Source: Monosporascus cannonballus
Taxonomy: Eukaryota; Ascomycota; Sordariomycetes; Xylariales
NCBI GenBank assembly: GCA_004154925.1
Contig: QJNS01000044.1
Location: forward strand, 328,624-392,623
DNA length: 64,000 nucleotides
Direction of reading: 5' to 3'
Positions 25,601-40,470 of this stretch are shown here, piece after piece (the stretch's first letter is position 1; every line of letters begins with the position of its first letter). The notes under the pieces are model-generated. The model had not been told where the DNA came from and searched no databases. It saw only the letters and a list, made by a program, of their open reading frames with translations. The translations under genes and the position numbers were made by a program.

Positions 25601-26779
25601 TACTATTATCCTTAATTATGGAAATAAAAAACCAATTTTACAGAACCAAATAGTTTATAGTATTCGATTTTAAAATGGATATAATTTTATTAAAATTAAA
25701 AGAAATACAAATAAAAAACAATTTTTAAGACGAAATACAGATTATTTAAATATTTGATTATATTAATAAACCTTACAAACGTACTAATAACCTTTAAACG
25801 AATATTTAATTATATATTACCAAATTACCTCGATATTTCTATTATATATTATTTTAACGATATTGTCATCTTTTTAGAAACGAAATGAACATATATAAGC
25901 TAGGTTTATAAAGTTCTTCAAGCTTTATAAAATATAACGTTATTTATTAACGCGGAAAAGAAATCAATTTTATGTACAAAGAGTAAAATATATAGAATGT
26001 ATTATTACTCCAAAATCTAGTAAAATAGACCCTAAGAAGATCGCCGCAATCACAGAATAACAAACACTAATAACTGTTAAAAAAGTATAGGTATTCCTTA
26101 AATTCGCTAATTACTACAGAAAGTTTATTCGAAATTTTAGCAAAATAACTATATTTTTAATAAACTTTACGAAATAAAAGTTTAAATAAACGTCCGAGAT
26201 TTGAAAAAGCATTTCGGGTCATTAAAGATGTAATTACTAACGAGCCAATATTAATTATATACGATCCAAACCGCTTTATTTAATTAAAAACCGATATTTC
26301 GAATTATACGCTAAACGTAATAACCGGATAGCGAAACAATTAGGGTAAATTATAGTTTATTTTATTTTTTATATAAATTAAAAAGAACCGAATTTAATTA
26401 TGCTATTCCAGATAAAGAATTTATGGCTATTATTATAGTATTTTGAAAATTTAGGTATTTTTTAAAAGAAAATTTATACCAAGTTTAAGTTTATACGGAT
26501 TATCAAAATCTTACCCGATTTATTATAACTAGGAAACCTATAAGACGATAATTTAGTTAGGCGGAAAAATTAACGAACTTCGATTTCGTTATTATCTATA
26601 AAAAAATTAAAAAATAATAAAGTATATGCTTTAAACAAACTACAGGACCTTAGAAAGAAATTAGGTAAAATTAGCCATATAATTTTTCTTACTATTACAG
26701 CAGGATATTTACGCCCGCGATAAATTGCGACAATTTGAACAGTAGCTTTTAATATATACCAGAAAATCTAGCAATATAA
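22667..26779 (+). mobile_element. X2 internal region, first part
   Basis: Aligns with X1 9017 to about 13165. Gag starts near 22723 (start codon now ATA), with the frame KMESEKEN...FFAKRF following and stops at former Gln codons. The zinc knuckle begins at 23691 (CFN*NKMEY). RT is near 25690-26200, with the active-site box read YFNDIVIF around 25850. Interrupted after 26779 by Y2; continues at 51769. Confidence 0.85.
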
Positions 26780-26986
26780 TGTAAGATAATAGATAGCTAT
26801 GAGCTGGAGTAAGGTGATCTTCGACCAGTTGTAAAACAGATTCCAAAAAGTAAATATATTAGGTTACTTCCATCTGGCGTTTTCTACTAGTTGCCAAATA
26901 ATAAATTTATATTAATAAGTTGGTTAATAGTTAATGGGTAACTAGTCGGTTACTAATCTTATCCTTATATGAGCTGTATTTTTATA
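26780..26986 (-). repeat. Y2 3' LTR
   Basis: 207 bp; the first ~110 bases keep much of the original sequence (tagctatgagctgg, then gtaaaacagattcc), the rest is more mutated. Its partner is 40471-40637 continued at 51719-51763. Confidence 0.85.
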
Positions 26987-29701
26987 AATATTTCCCCTTT
27001 TTAAGTTATTTATTTTTAATAATATTATTATTAATTTGATATAATACGTTTAATAAATCTGATTACGTATATTTGCCAATAATATATTGTTATATTATAT
27101 CATAAATAATTGCCGTAATAATTAATACGTATTATATTGCATAGTTAATTATATTCCACTTAATGTTTTATTATAATCCGTTTTTTAATTTTATTTTATT
27201 TACTTTTTTTTCCTTTTATACTTATATATTTACTTTTTCTATATACGTATTCCGTTCAATTCTTCGTCTTTGTTTATTTTTATTTCGCCTTTTTGGTTTA
27301 TTTTGCACATTATTTCCGTTAGTTATATCTTTTTTTTCGTAAAAAGGTCCATAAAAGTGATATTTTAATATTAATAAAAATTGAAATTTTTGTTAATATT
27401 ATGCTTTTAACGCCGACGGTAAAATAAATATTAATCGTATTACGGATAATACTAAGCCGTATTATATTTACGTAATATAGCATTATTTTAATTATCGTTC
27501 AATTTACGTTTAAACTCCGGACGCCTTAAACTATATTATGGCCAATTATTATTATAAGATTTTTCCTATAATAAGTAATTATTCCTAATATAGTTATTAT
27601 TATTATTTAATTTTTATTCAAATCCCAATTAGTTTTAAAATTGTTATTTAAATAATTCTTTAATTCGGTACCGATAATTCAAAATTAATTAACGAATTCG
27701 AAAAAGTTTATATTACGGGTACTTAATACGAACGTTTTAACGTAATTACGATCGGTTCTCGATTTAACGTTTTTAGTAAGGCCGAATTCGCCTTTAACGC
27801 GATTATTATGAAGGAATATTATTTTTTAATATAACGAAAATCGATATTCGATTATTAATTATAGCTGCAGAAATCCCGTTTTAACGCCGTTTTCTAAGAT
27901 TGCAAATTTAAGCTTTTTTTATAAATATTACGATCTTTTTTATTATTCCGTAATTAATTTTCGATTATGCAAAATTTTAAGGTATTTTTATAAATAAAAT
28001 AATTTTCGAAAATTGTTATGCCGTTACGTTTCCCATTTACAAATATTTTTTTTCCGTTTTTTAACGTTTTAAAGTAATTTGAATATTTATGAATAATTTT
28101 AATTAAAAATGGTGTTTTTAATAAAATTGTTATTAAATCTAAATACGTTAAACCCTTTAAAAACGGCACCTTATTTCCGATTAATAATAAATTATATTCC
28201 GGTTATTTAGGCTCTACCTTTCTTAAAAAATGAAGCGTTGTTAAATCTTTTCCGAATTTTACGCTTAATAAATTTAATAAACGTATTTGCTTTTTGTCGT
28301 CGTATACATTTCGATTATTTTCCGATATTTTTATTTTAACTTTCTTAATAGGCTTATTAAAAGTTAATTACTGTAAAACCTAATACTTAAATGCAAACTC
28401 GTGTTTTCGAAACAAAATTTTGATTTTCTTTATATTATTTATAAATTTTCGACCGATATACGATAAAATACATCTTTATTAAAAACTTAAAAATAATTAT
28501 ATAATTAAATAATATTTATAATTGATATAATTATCAAGCGATTAACTTTTAATTAAGTTATTATTACTTGACGATTTTTAACTCGTTTTATTTTTTATAT
28601 ATATATTTAAATTTTTTTCGTAACATTATAATATCTTAAATACGTATTCGAAATATTTTCAAAAGTTTTATGTATTATATTTAATAAAATAATATTTTTA
28701 TTTAATTAAATATTTACATTACTTTCGATTATTTCGATAACGGACAATATATTTTATTATTTCTTTTTATTTCTTTATTAAGTTAAACAATATTATGTAA
28801 ATATCGCTCAATGTTTAATTATAATGCAGTTTTACTAAGGATATTAAAATATTTTATATATTTATTAATATTTACTAAAAGAATTGATTTTATATATTTA
28901 AATACTGAATTGCTTTTTAATCGTAACTTAAATATAAATAAATATAAATGTTTTATTTTTAAATTTAAATTAATTTAATTAATATATTTACTTATTATAT
29001 TAATTAAAACCTTATAAGCTTATAACGTTAAATATATTAGTGTTTAGGTTATTGTTATTTTCTTTTAATATTTATATATTATTCTATAAATAACTCTTAT
29101 TTTTTCGAAACCTTTTTAATTTCTTATATGTATTTTTGAAATTTTTATAAAAAATATTTTATTATTTTTAAATGATATTTATATAGGGATTCGAACGAAT
29201 AATGGCCGATAAAAATATTTTTTTGTATATTATTACGTACAAATTCCGTATTTTATACTTTCTTCATTTAATTATTTTAATATTTATTAATATATTATAT
29301 TTTCTTATTAATATACAGATAATACGTAATTGATATTTGTTATTTTAATTTTTGTTTTGCATAAAATTCCATTTAAAAATAATTTGTTAATGATTTGTTT
29401 TTTCGTTAGTAGTCTTAATTAATGTATAGAATTTATATTTTACATTATTATAAATTAATTAAATTAATTCGGTTATAATTAAAAATTTAATTATAAGGAT
29501 AAATAATTTTAATTTCCAAAAGCGCTCGACGATTACCAAAATTACGTCGTATTTTAACTCGTTTAAACTTAGATTTTTAAGAAACACTGTAATAAAATTT
29601 AACGAATTCTTTTAAAAAATTATTAAAATAATGGTAAAGGTTATAATTATTTATATAGTGTATAACGTAATTTTATTATGTTTGAATAATTCGGATATTA
29701 T

Positions 29702-30073
29702 TGTGACGAGCTATGCGGTTTACACAATTATTAAACCTTAAGTCGACGAGTTTATATTGGCAGGAGTATCGTGGGAATCTGAGTAATAAATACAGTAACG
29801 TATTACGTCTCGTAATACCAAAGGTATTTTAGATAACGATGTCATATTGCAAGCTGGTATTATCTAAATTATGAAAATAATAAGCATATATATCTTAATT
29901 CTTTTATTATTGCTTATTTTTACTTAATTAAATTTCGTTAAATAGTTACTTAATGTTACTTAATCGTGCTTAATTAAGACCTGCTAAATATTGATTACGT
30001 AACCCTGAATTAGCATAGCTTTGTAATTTTGGCTGGCCCGTTTTCGTAGGCCCAGTTAGCTTGGGTTGTAATA
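29702..30073 (-). repeat. V 3' LTR
   Basis: 372 bp, TGTGACGAGC to gttgtaata on the plus strand. Same length and layout as the unmutated solo copy at 60901-61272, from which it differs mainly by C-to-T and G-to-A changes. Confidence 0.9.
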
Positions 30074-30076
30074 CGA

Positions 30077-30091
30077 TTCCCCCTTTTCCCA
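30077..30091 (-). other. V polypurine tract
   Basis: The plus strand reads ttcccccttttccc next to the left LTR, that is GGGAAAAGGGGGAA on the coding strand. In LTR elements such a tract primes plus-strand DNA synthesis, and its place just before the 3' LTR agrees with the minus orientation. Confidence 0.7.
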
Positions 30092-31599
30092 AATCTTGTT
30101 TTTAAGATTTTTCTTTTTTTTGGTAAGCCTTTTCGCCTTAAGATATCGGCCTGCGTTAGTAAAAATCGTCGTTAGGTTTTTTCGTCCATCCCGCAATGTC
30201 AAAATCTGTTTCTTATTTTTGACGATTTTAATTTTGAAATTATGCCGTATTTCTTATCCTTTTTTAAAGGCTGGAAATGCGAAATAATGGAAAACGTTTT
30301 TAAATGCAAGGCGTATATTAAATGTAGTTATTTTTGCAATAATAATGGCGTTTCTTTATTTTCTTTAAAAAATATTCGTATTGAAAATTAACGTTTAAAA
30401 TGTAAAAAGGTATTAGCGGAAGAACGCTTTTTGGAATTACAAAAACGCTATTAGCAAAAAATAAATAAAGCTATTACGCGGTTAATCCGTTTTCGAAAAC
30501 AAAAAACGTTTTTTCGTTCGAAAAGGGTTAAAATAATATAGTAAGAATTATAGTTGCTAAAGGGACTGGAGAAATAGAAATATTAAGAGCAAGTTAACGC
30601 CAAGGTTTTCTTAGCCGCCTTAGCTCCCTTTTTTAAGCTGCCTGGCGTTACCTGGCCGCTGGAAAACGTTAATTGGGACATAATTATATTCGGTGGTTTT
30701 ATCGTTATTAATAAAAGTTCTTTAATAGGCGCTAGGCGTTAATAAGATTTTTAGCAGGCTTTTAGGTGTTTTTGGAATTTGGATCCTTTTTCCATTTAAT
30801 TAGGTACTGGGTAAGTTTATTTTGTTTCCGTATATCGAATATTCTTTCCATTTTATATATTTTTCGTTTTTTATTTCCATATTATTTTATGCCGTATATA
30901 CCTTAATCGTATCCGTTCTTAATTCGAATAAGGAAATATGAAAAATTAAATAAAATTTAATTTTTGGTAAAGGTTTTAATTAATAATTGTTTTTTGAAAA
31001 CTTTTTAAAAGTTTTATATAAATCGATATATTTGAAATCGTATCTTTTACTAGGTCGTTTTATTTAAATGTTTTTTGTAATAAGGAAAAATATTTTCCCT
31101 TTTTTGAAAATTAATTCTTTTAACGTTTTTTAGTTATAATACTTATTTATTTGATTTAGTACGAATTCCAGTTTTATTTTTATTTCCTGATGTAACTGTC
31201 GTAATTATTTTAACGTATAAATTATTTTAATATTAATCAAACCGTTATTACGGATTTTTTATAAATTCTTAAATTGAAACCAAAATATACGTTCGCAAGT
31301 ATTATTTTAATACTTTCGTAATAGCTAATATTATAAATTAATTAAGCGATTAGTAATTTTTTAATTTAAATATTTTATTCGTAATTAATATAATATTGTA
31401 AATAAGCTTTTAAAGTTGAATTTATTCGTTTTATTTATTTATCTGTTTATGGTTTAAATATCTTAAATAATTTATGGTTTAGGTCGATTTATACCATAAA
31501 ACCTTGCCAAAATTAAGATACGAAAGTTAATCCTTTATTTGATATAATTTTTATTAATAATCCGTATATGCTGAAAATGTATTTAAAAAAATATATGCT

Positions 31600-31880
31600 A
31601 GTTGTTCGGCGTTTATGTTTTCGTAATATGGTAAAAAATAAAAGAATTTCGTAAATCGGTCGACGATTACGAAAATACTATTATAATATATTTTTGTAAT
31701 TAGACTTTCCGATATAAAAAACTGAATAATAAAATCGAATATAATTAAATATTATGGCCGTTTTATGACTAGTAATAGCTGTAATTTTCCATATGGCTTA
31801 TATCGTCGAGCCTTTGCTTTGGCGTAAATATCGTATTGCCGTATAATTCTTTGTACCGTGAAATTTATTTTAAGAAAAAA
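31600..31880 (-). pseudogene. V integrase pseudogene
   Basis: The minus strand reads YKPYGKLQLLLVIKRP, IIFDFIIQFF and then FVIVDRFTKFFYFLPYYEN, the Ty3/Gypsy integrase core with VDRFTK preserved. A stop interrupts after KRP, at a former Trp codon. Same family as the X integrase. Confidence 0.8.
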
Positions 31881-32649
31881 ATATATGCGTTAAAGTTTTT
31901 CTAAGGTTTTGTAAATCCCTGGATATTCGTATAATTAATGTTCGTATATTTCTCGTCTTAAATCTTTTTAGTATTTCTTTAGAATTTATATTATATTTGT
32001 TCTCTAGTTTTTTAGAAGATTATCGTTATATTACTAGATCTTCTGATATATGTCGAAAGGTACTGCCCAAATTATCGCAATTTATCGTAAACATAAATAT
32101 TCTTTTGTGATAATATTAAAAATTATATGGCTAACTTTAACCAATTTCTTTTCAAAGTTTGGTCGCTTGCTTAAAATTTTTATTTTGCCGTTTTCTTATT
32201 TTTCTTGTAAATAATAATAAAGTTAAAGTTCGCCAATTTTTCTGCGTATCTTAATTATTATTCTGTAAGCTTTTTGGTCGTAATCAATCGGGTAAAATTT
32301 TGATAATCCGTATAAACTTTGATTTAATGCAAGTATCTATTTAAAAAGTTCCTGAACTTTTAAAATATTATAATAATAACTATAAATTCCTTATTTGGGA
32401 TGCCGTAATTAAATTCGATTTCTTTTAACTTATACGAAAAGAATGTAATAAGGCGCAATTTGCCTTAATTATTTTGTTATTCGATTATTACATTTAACGC
32501 GTAATCCCAAATATCGGTTTTTAATTTAATAAGGCGGTTTAAATCGTATATAATTAGTATTGGTATGCTAGTAATTACCTCCTTAATATCCCGAAATGCT
32601 TTTTCCGTATCTGGCGTTTATTTGAAAATTTCTTTTCGTAAGATTTATT

Positions 32650-33310
32650 AAAGATATGGTTATTCTGCTAAAATTTTAAATAAACTTTTTGTAATAATTA
32701 ATAAATCCAAGGAATGTTTGTATTTTTTTAATTCTCGTTAACGTCTGTCATGTTGTGATTATAGCAATTTCTTTAAAGTTTATTTTGATATATCCTGGGG
32801 TAATAATATATTTTAGATATTTTATTTCCTATATATGGAACTGACTTTTTTCTGCGTTAATAAGCAATTTTAAATTCAGCAAAACTTAAAAAATCTTATA
32901 TATATATTTTACGTATGTTTTTTTCGTTTTTGAGAAAATAAGAATGTCGTCGAAATAGTAAATAACAAAAATATCGAGGTATTTTTGTAATACGTAATTA
33001 ATTATTTGCTGGAAAATTATTAGTACGTTCGTAAGTCCTATTAATAGAACCAAATACTTAAATAATCTGTATTTCGTTTTGAAAGTTATTTTTTATTTAC
33101 ATCCTTTTTTAATCCTAATAAGGTTATATTTATTTCTAAGATCGAATATTATAAATTATTTGGCTCCGTAAAATCGGTTTTTTATTTCTGTAATCAAAAA
33201 TAATAATATTTAATTTTTGATAATAATATCGTTTAATTGTCGATAATTAATTATAAATTATAACATTTTATTTTTTTAAGTACGAAAAATATTAAGTAAT
33301 CTATTAATAA
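32650..33310 (-). pseudogene. V reverse transcriptase pseudogene
   Basis: The minus strand reads FRTRYGLFEYL, LIGLTNVLIIFQQIINYVLQKYLDIF, the catalytic box YYFDDILIFSK, LLINAEKSQFHI, YIITPGYI and TFLGFINYYKKFI. This is the best preserved RT in the window, with the catalytic DD kept. A few stops (for example after KIF and before EIKYL) show it is not functional. Confidence 0.88.
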
Positions 33311-35133
33311 TTTCGAAAATCGAATACAGTTTTTCTGTAGCCGATTTTCCAGGTATTCTTTAAAAATATGCAATTCGTTTCCGGTAAAGTTATAAATAAG
33401 GTAAAACCTTGTCGAAAGGCTTTTTTAAAAATTATTTTGTAATCCTATTCGTTATATTTTGGTAAGTCCGTATCGAACTTGTTCCTAAAAAGCTATTTAT
33501 ATCTGTGGTATTATGGTAGTATATTGGTTAAATCTTTTAATTTCTGAGCCTATTATTTTTGTTATTTTAAATCGTTATTTAGTTACTTTAATTTTGTTTT
33601 AATAATAATAATAATACGTTGTATTTTTTTTGATGCCCGTTTTTTTTGTATTTTGTTCTATTGGGTAATAAGATATCTATCGTATTTTTATGCCTGAATT
33701 TATCGCCATTATCGATCAAATATTAAAATATTAATTCTTTTTTCATCTGTTAATAAAATATAAGGTAAACTTTATCTGGCCAATCCCTTTATTAATTAAA
33801 ATTCCGTATTAACGTATTTATGGTAATCTTAAGATTATATCGTAATTCCCAAGTAAAACGATATTAAAATTAACTGTTTGGTATCGTTTTTTGACAAAAA
33901 TCTCGAGGTAATTAATTTTGCGGATATTTTTTTCCGTTATCGTAAACGAATTCCTAATTTTCGGCATTCGTTATTATATAAGGTTTAAACTTATATCTCT
34001 TTAACAGTTTAAATTTATTAACCATATTTAATAAAATATAATTTCCCCTTAGAATTTCGTAATTTATTATTACGGTATATTAATACGTTCCAATTCGTAT
34101 TTTCAAGGTAATAAAATTATTAACGTTTTTTATCGTCGTATTTAAAGCCTTTTATGAGAATTCCTTTTGATTTTTCTGGGTTTCGTTATTTTGCAGCTTT
34201 TTTATAGGTAACCTTTTTTTTAATTCTTATTCGAATTTATCGAACCTTATTTATGTTTTTTCGTTTAACGTATTAAGTTATTATATTTGTCGTTATTGCC
34301 GGCATATTTTTTTAAGCCGTATTAATTATTTTTGGTTTTTTTGCAATTTGTTTTCTTATCGAATAAATTGTTTTTTATGTTTGTAACTATATCCTATTAT
34401 ACGTTATTTTAATTATCGTTCCAGAGATTCTTTATAAATTAACGTATTTTTTTCTTAATAATTCTTTTGGGGGATCCGTAATAAATATTAATTCAAAATA
34501 AAGATCCGTAATAGTTTTTTGATAATATTTCTTAACCGTACGCTGGATTAATTCTTTTTCCGTTTGGTAATTATATTATCCATAATATTAAAAGGGGTTT
34601 CTCTGCGGGCATTATTTTCTTTTAGGCCAGATTTTTGCTTCGGCTAACTGCTAAATATTTTCTAGGATTATGGTTCGAAAATGTCGATATTATTGCTTAT
34701 TGTTTTTGTTATTTCCGGTAAAATTTGGAAAGTCGAATCCCTTATAATAAATATAAGTAATTCGTTCGTAAGTATGCTATTTTTATTTTTCGTAATCGGG
34801 ATATTTTTGTCGTCGACAATGTATGGCGTATATTTTGCCTTATCGATTTAGGATTTTAAGATAAATTTCTTTTATCCAGTTCTGATATTTACGTAATTAT
34901 TTTTATAATACTTTTTATTATATTCGCAATATTTATTAAGTTAATCTTTTGGCTTTTCGCATTTTTCGTCGGATCTTTTGTCGTAATAATCTTTCTTGGA
35001 CCTTTTGCCCTAAGTTTGATATATACTTGGCCTGGATTATGTTAATAACCTTATTATCGTTTTTTTAATTATTCCTGAATTATTTTTTCGGTATTAGTAT
35101 TTAGTTATTTTATTATAGTTTTTTAGGTTTTTT

Positions 35134-35175
35134 ATATTTATAAGCCTTATATCCTATTTTGCTATAGTTAAAGCA
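35134..35175 (-). pseudogene. V gag zinc knuckle remnant
   Basis: The minus strand reads CFNYSKIGYKAYKY, the spacing of a CCHC knuckle (C-x2-C-x4-H-x4-C) with the second Cys, the His and the last Cys all changed to Tyr by G-to-A or C-to-T. The adjoining sequence, about 34500-36000, is gag, with residual open frames only. Confidence 0.75.
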
Positions 35176-36032
35176 CTTGATCTGGTTCCAGTTTTGTCTA
35201 TGGGTAACGCCGAATTCCATATGTCCTGGCGTTATTCCGTAAAAAGTTAAAGGTACGTCTTATTTTTTCCCCGTATTAAATTTATTATATCCCGAACGTA
35301 AAATATATTATCTTTTTTTTTATTTTTTAAATTGTTGGTTATTCATTTTAATTACCTTTATAATATACCGGTCCCAGGTAATTAGTCGTTTAATCCGAAT
35401 AATCTTATTTTTTATATTAATTTTTAATTATTTGTAAAATATATCGATAAGGGCGTCGATTTCGTTATTTCCCTATCCGGCCTTAGCCGTAAAACTTTTA
35501 AAGCTTAAGGCATATTTAAACGCGGATTTTTTTTGTCGGAATTGCAAAAATTATTAAACCGTAAATCGTTTTTTATCTGGATTGCCGAAATTATCGCATA
35601 TTTTATTTTTGAAATTGGTTTAAAATAAAAGGATTTCGTTAATAAAATTTTTTTTATCCGGTTTTCTTATTTTTAAAAAATTTCTTATAATAGGTTTAAA
35701 TTAATTACCGTATTTTTTATTAAGTATATTCCCATTATTAAGATTATATCCGTTAAATTATTAAAGTGCAGAAAACGAAAGTAAATTTGTGTCTAAATTA
35801 AAAAGGTTTAAGGGTTACCCGTTTTATTATAAGGTTCCGGTTTTTTGGGTTTTATGCGAACGAAAAAAGTTTGGGTAAGTGGCGTAGCCATAAGTTATCG
35901 AACTTCTTTTTCCAGCTCCCGAATTCGAGCCTAAAGCTACTAAGTAAAGGTTTCCTAAGCGTTGGTCGACATTTTGATAATATTAAATATTGCTTAGAGT
36001 TTGACAGTATTACTGAATACAAGTTTGCAACG

Positions 36033-36404
36033 TATAACGAACTATGCGGTTTAACCAACTATTAAACCTTAAGTCGACGGGTTTATATTGGCAGAAGTAT
36101 TATGAAAATCTAAGTAATAAATATAATAACGTATTACATCTCGTAATACCAAAGGTGCCTTAGGTAACGATATTATATTATAAGCTGGTATTATTTAAAT
36201 TATGGAAATAATAAATATATATATTTTAATCCCTTTACTATTGCTTATCTTTGTTCAGCAAAACTCTGCTAAATAGTTACTTAGTGCTGCTTAGTCGTAC
36301 TTAATTGAAACCCGCTAAACATTAATCACGTGACCCTGAACCAGCGTAGCTTTGTAATCTTGGCTGGACCGTTTTCGCAGGCCCAGCTGGCTTGGCTTGT
36401 AAGA
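36033..36404 (-). repeat. V 5' LTR
   Basis: 372 bp partner of 29702-30073. Ends gtaaga instead of GTAACA, a C-to-G change that RIP does not explain. It keeps relatively GC-rich parts near 36330-36400. Confidence 0.9.
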
Positions 36405-36409
36405 ATTAT

Positions 36410-39400
36410 TTAATATATTTTCGGATATTATTCGTTATACTTTTTTAATAAAACCTTTGAATTATCAATTTTAATATATGGGTATATTTAATATATTTTA
36501 CTTTTAAATTATTTTAATATTAATTAATTAATTATTTATGTAAAACGTTTGATAACGCGATCACGAATTTATTTTCATAATATAAAATTTTATTTAAGTT
36601 TAAAAAATATCTTTTTTTATTTCGGTTTAATTTTTAATTATCTATATTAATTTTATAATATTTAAATCATTAATTTATAATTTTTGAACTTAATTATAAA
36701 ATTCTTAAAAAGTTTTCGATTATAATATTATTTCGTTTTTAACTAATTGATTCGTTAAAAAACGTAAAATACGTTAAGTATAAATAATTATTTTAATATT
36801 AATCGTGTTTTTCTTAAATCTTTCGGAATCGGATTATAATACGGTTATAATTTACGGCTATTATTATTTAACCGTTAATCATATTACTGCTATAATTCGT
36901 ATTTATATTATTATATGTAAATAATAAATTCGGCAAATATATAATTTCTTATTTCTTTTCAAAAATTTCTTATAATTACATAACGAAAGGTTTCCGTTTG
37001 TTTTATATAAAAAATAATTACTTAAATATTTATTATTTAAAATTTATTTGGAAGTTTTCTAAGGGACAAACATTACGTTATTTTTATAAATTCTTTTAGC
37101 CTCTTGTAATATTTTAAATCACGCTATATATTTGTAACCGTTTTCCGTGAAATTTCCAATATATTATTTATAAATTCAAATTTTTTAAATAATGCGAAAT
37201 TTACTTTTTTATATGTAATTTCCTGTAATATATAATCCGGGCCTTTAAATAGCTTATTTGCCGGGTTAACGGCTTTCGGTTAATATTAAATCTTAAAACT
37301 AAATTATGTAAAACGGTAAATTTATCGAGTTAATCGTTTTTAAGAATTACATATTAATATTTTTATTATTATTTTAAAGACCATATAATTAATAAATATT
37401 AAGAAAATATTTTCTGTATTTTTAAAATATTATTATTAATATTTTAAATCTTTTACAAGTATTAATAATTTTTTTATTTTATAACTTATCGTTTTTCGAT
37501 TAAACTTAATTTTCGCAATTAATATATAGTTACACGTTAATAGTTTCCGTATTTCTATAAAAATATAATCAATATTATTTTTACCGAAAACTCTATTTTA
37601 ATTCTGGTAATTTTAATATTATCTTGATATCGGCAAATAATTATCGATTAAAACGCCTTTTTAATTTTTTCGAATTACTAAAGTTTTTTTATTTTACATT
37701 TTCCTCACGCGCTTTTGAAAAACTTAATATTAAATTTAATAATATACGAATAATAGGTAGTTAATTTCTAATAAAAGATTAAAAGTTTTAAAAATTTTAT
37801 AGTTTTAAAGAAATTCGTATTTAAATATTTTAGTAAATAATTAATATTATATTAATTATGTATAAATTAATTAATTATAGTTTGTATATCTTTTATTCTT
37901 TAAATAAATAATTATATTATTCAATATATTACGTATATATACTAAATTATGTTTACTAATATTTTATATATATAAATTTAAAACGTAATGAACGTATTAA
38001 TAAGGCCAAATAATATAATTATACATGTTAATTGCCCTTACCGTATATGGAATATAAATTTTATTAATTATCTTTTTTAATTTTAATATAATAATAAAAT
38101 TTATTAAAATTCGTTTTCGAAAATATTTTGGTTAATTTTAAGAGATTTACTATTTTTAAAATTAAAAGTAAAAAATATCGGTTTTTTATCGTTATGTAAT
38201 ATAACCTTTTATAATTAACGTATAATTAAAAATTGCCAGCCATTTTAAATATAAATAATATTACTATATTTATGTCCGTTTTAGAATAATATATTTAATT
38301 CGGTTTTAAATTCTTTCGGATATATTTTTAAATACCTTTTTTAAATATCCGAAATAAAATAAATTAGACGAAATAAAACCGTTTTCTTCTGAAATATATT
38401 TATTATATATTTTGCTTTTAATAATTAAAATATTTTCTTATTATCTTTTGAGTATATATTTGCCGGAAATTATTCAGGCATATGAGGAAATCGGTTACTT
38501 TTCATTTTTATTACTTCACGAATTTTAAAATATTTAATTTTTCGATTAAACCTATTAAATTAATAATATAAACTTGTTTATTAAAACGTGCTAAATTTAT
38601 AATCTTTTATTTATTAACCTTTTATAATAATATATATATTTATTAATATATAATTACGATCAATAAAATGCCTAACCTATTTATTTCCAATTTAAATTAT
38701 AAAAAGCCGGATGCTTCCTAATTACCGCATATTACAAAATAAATTCCTCTAAATTGGTATCCGTTCCCGTTATTATTTATTATATTAATAAAAATTTCGT
38801 GAATTTTATAATATTTCATATATATTCTGTTAACACCGATAAAGCCCGGAATATTTACCGAAATTAAATAAACATTAAACCTTTTTATTAAATTTTTCCT
38901 TATAATATTTACGTATATTCCTGTATCCATATTTATTTATATTATTATATCTTCTGTATTTCTTTTAATAAGTACTTTTTTTTAAAAAAGCGGTTTAATT
39001 TTAACCGTTTTATAAATATTAGTTGAAATAAATTAGATATATGCATTTATTTCGGTTCCTTTTTTGGATTTAGGTTTAGATATTAATTTAATTTATTATT
39101 ATATATTATAACGTTGCATCCGGTTTTCGGAAATTAATTCCCGTATAGCCGGAATAAAAAGGTTTTTGTCTTTTTTTAAATTTTGCAATTTACGTTTTTA
39201 TAGGCTGGTTTTTTATAGTTATAACATTCAAATAGGCCTTTATAAAATTTAAAGGTATTAAATTATACGGATATATTTCGGTTAAAATTAAATCAGTAGT
39301 TTTTCGCCTTTTAAATATAAAAGCGTTTATATTTCTTATTAATTTTATACGTCACATTTAATTTATTCTAAAGACTTTTTTAAATATTATTAGAATAAAA

Positions 39401-40470
39401 TTATTTATTTTTATGAATACCTTTAATAAAAAATAGTCATTTTTTTTACATTTTTGTAACTGTCCTAATAGTATTTTACTTTATTTATTATATTATTAAT
39501 TTGTTTTAATTTAACGGTTTTTATAATAAAGTATTTCGTAACCCTGGTATTAATTTATAAAAATAATTAAAAGTAAAACGTCTATAATCCGGTTTATTTT
39601 CTGGGTTAAAAATATTTATAAATTTTGTTTTACAAATTAACAACCTTTATTTAATATAAAAATATAATAATAATTAATCGGATTGCTATCGTAATTCTAT
39701 AAATTTTTACTTATATTCCTTATGAAAAAGAATAAGAATTACGCAATTCTTTCCAAAACAAATCTATAAATTCTTTATTTTTAATTTTCTTTATAATTAA
39801 AATAATTAAGCATAGCGCACTATAATTGCTAAATATTCGTAATAAAGACGTTTATAAGGCCTATAACTTATTATACATAAATAAAAGCATTTCGCCTTAC
39901 TTTTTCGGCGTAAATTTTCGTAATAATCTTTATATAATTTTCTTATATTTAAATTAACGAATAGTTAAAAAATTTAGATAATTATAATATAGTATTTATT
40001 TATTGTTTTTAAACTTTTATTATACTGTCGTAATTAAGTTATAAAAGTTTATTTTTTTAACTTATATTATTTATTATTTAGCTAATTACTAAAATAATTC
40101 TGAATATTATGCGCTTTTTTAACGAATAAATTTTGAAACCTAATTATTATTAAATGATTTAACCTTTTTTATTTTAAATTCCGAGACATAATTATTATAT
40201 TACGTCCGTTTTTCAACCGTTTAGTTAACAGGTATTAAAATATATTTTTATTATATATACAAAATAATTCGAGATTCTGGAGATTATAATCTTTTATTCG
40301 TTAAAACTTTGTTGTAAGTTTTTTCGCCTATTCCTGTATCGTAATTAATCGTTTATTAATTTGGTTCCGATTAGTAATTTCTTTGATAAATAACTTAAGT
40401 TCGTTTTGCAATCCGCAAATTTTACTTTTAATAATTATCGTATTATTTTCCATAATAAAAATAAAAGTAT
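36410..40470 (-). mobile_element. Y2 internal, right part
   Basis: Continuation of Y2 after V, aligning with Y1 18190-22346 and Y3 56000-60156. Includes the RT start at about 38050-38270 (minus) and the 5' gag region, whose ATG lies at 40451-40453. Only short frames remain open. Confidence 0.82.

Larger units (their letters stand above)
29702..36404 (-). mobile_element. V Ty3/Gypsy retrotransposon, full length
   Basis: 6,703 bp with two 372-bp LTRs (29702-30073 and 36033-36404), and a perfect target duplication ATTAT (29697-29701 and 36405-36409). It is inserted in Y2, whose sequence resumes in register with Y1 about 18190. All domains read on the minus strand, from gag at the right to integrase at the left. 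A strong polypurine tract adjoins the left LTR. The leader after the right LTR resembles that of X. Less decayed than X, but stops are present in gag, RT and integrase. Confidence 0.92.

Noticed and set aside
35852..36065. Paired plus and minus ORFs at the right edge of V
   Set aside because: Overlap the V leader/gag start and 5' LTR; neither resembles a known protein.
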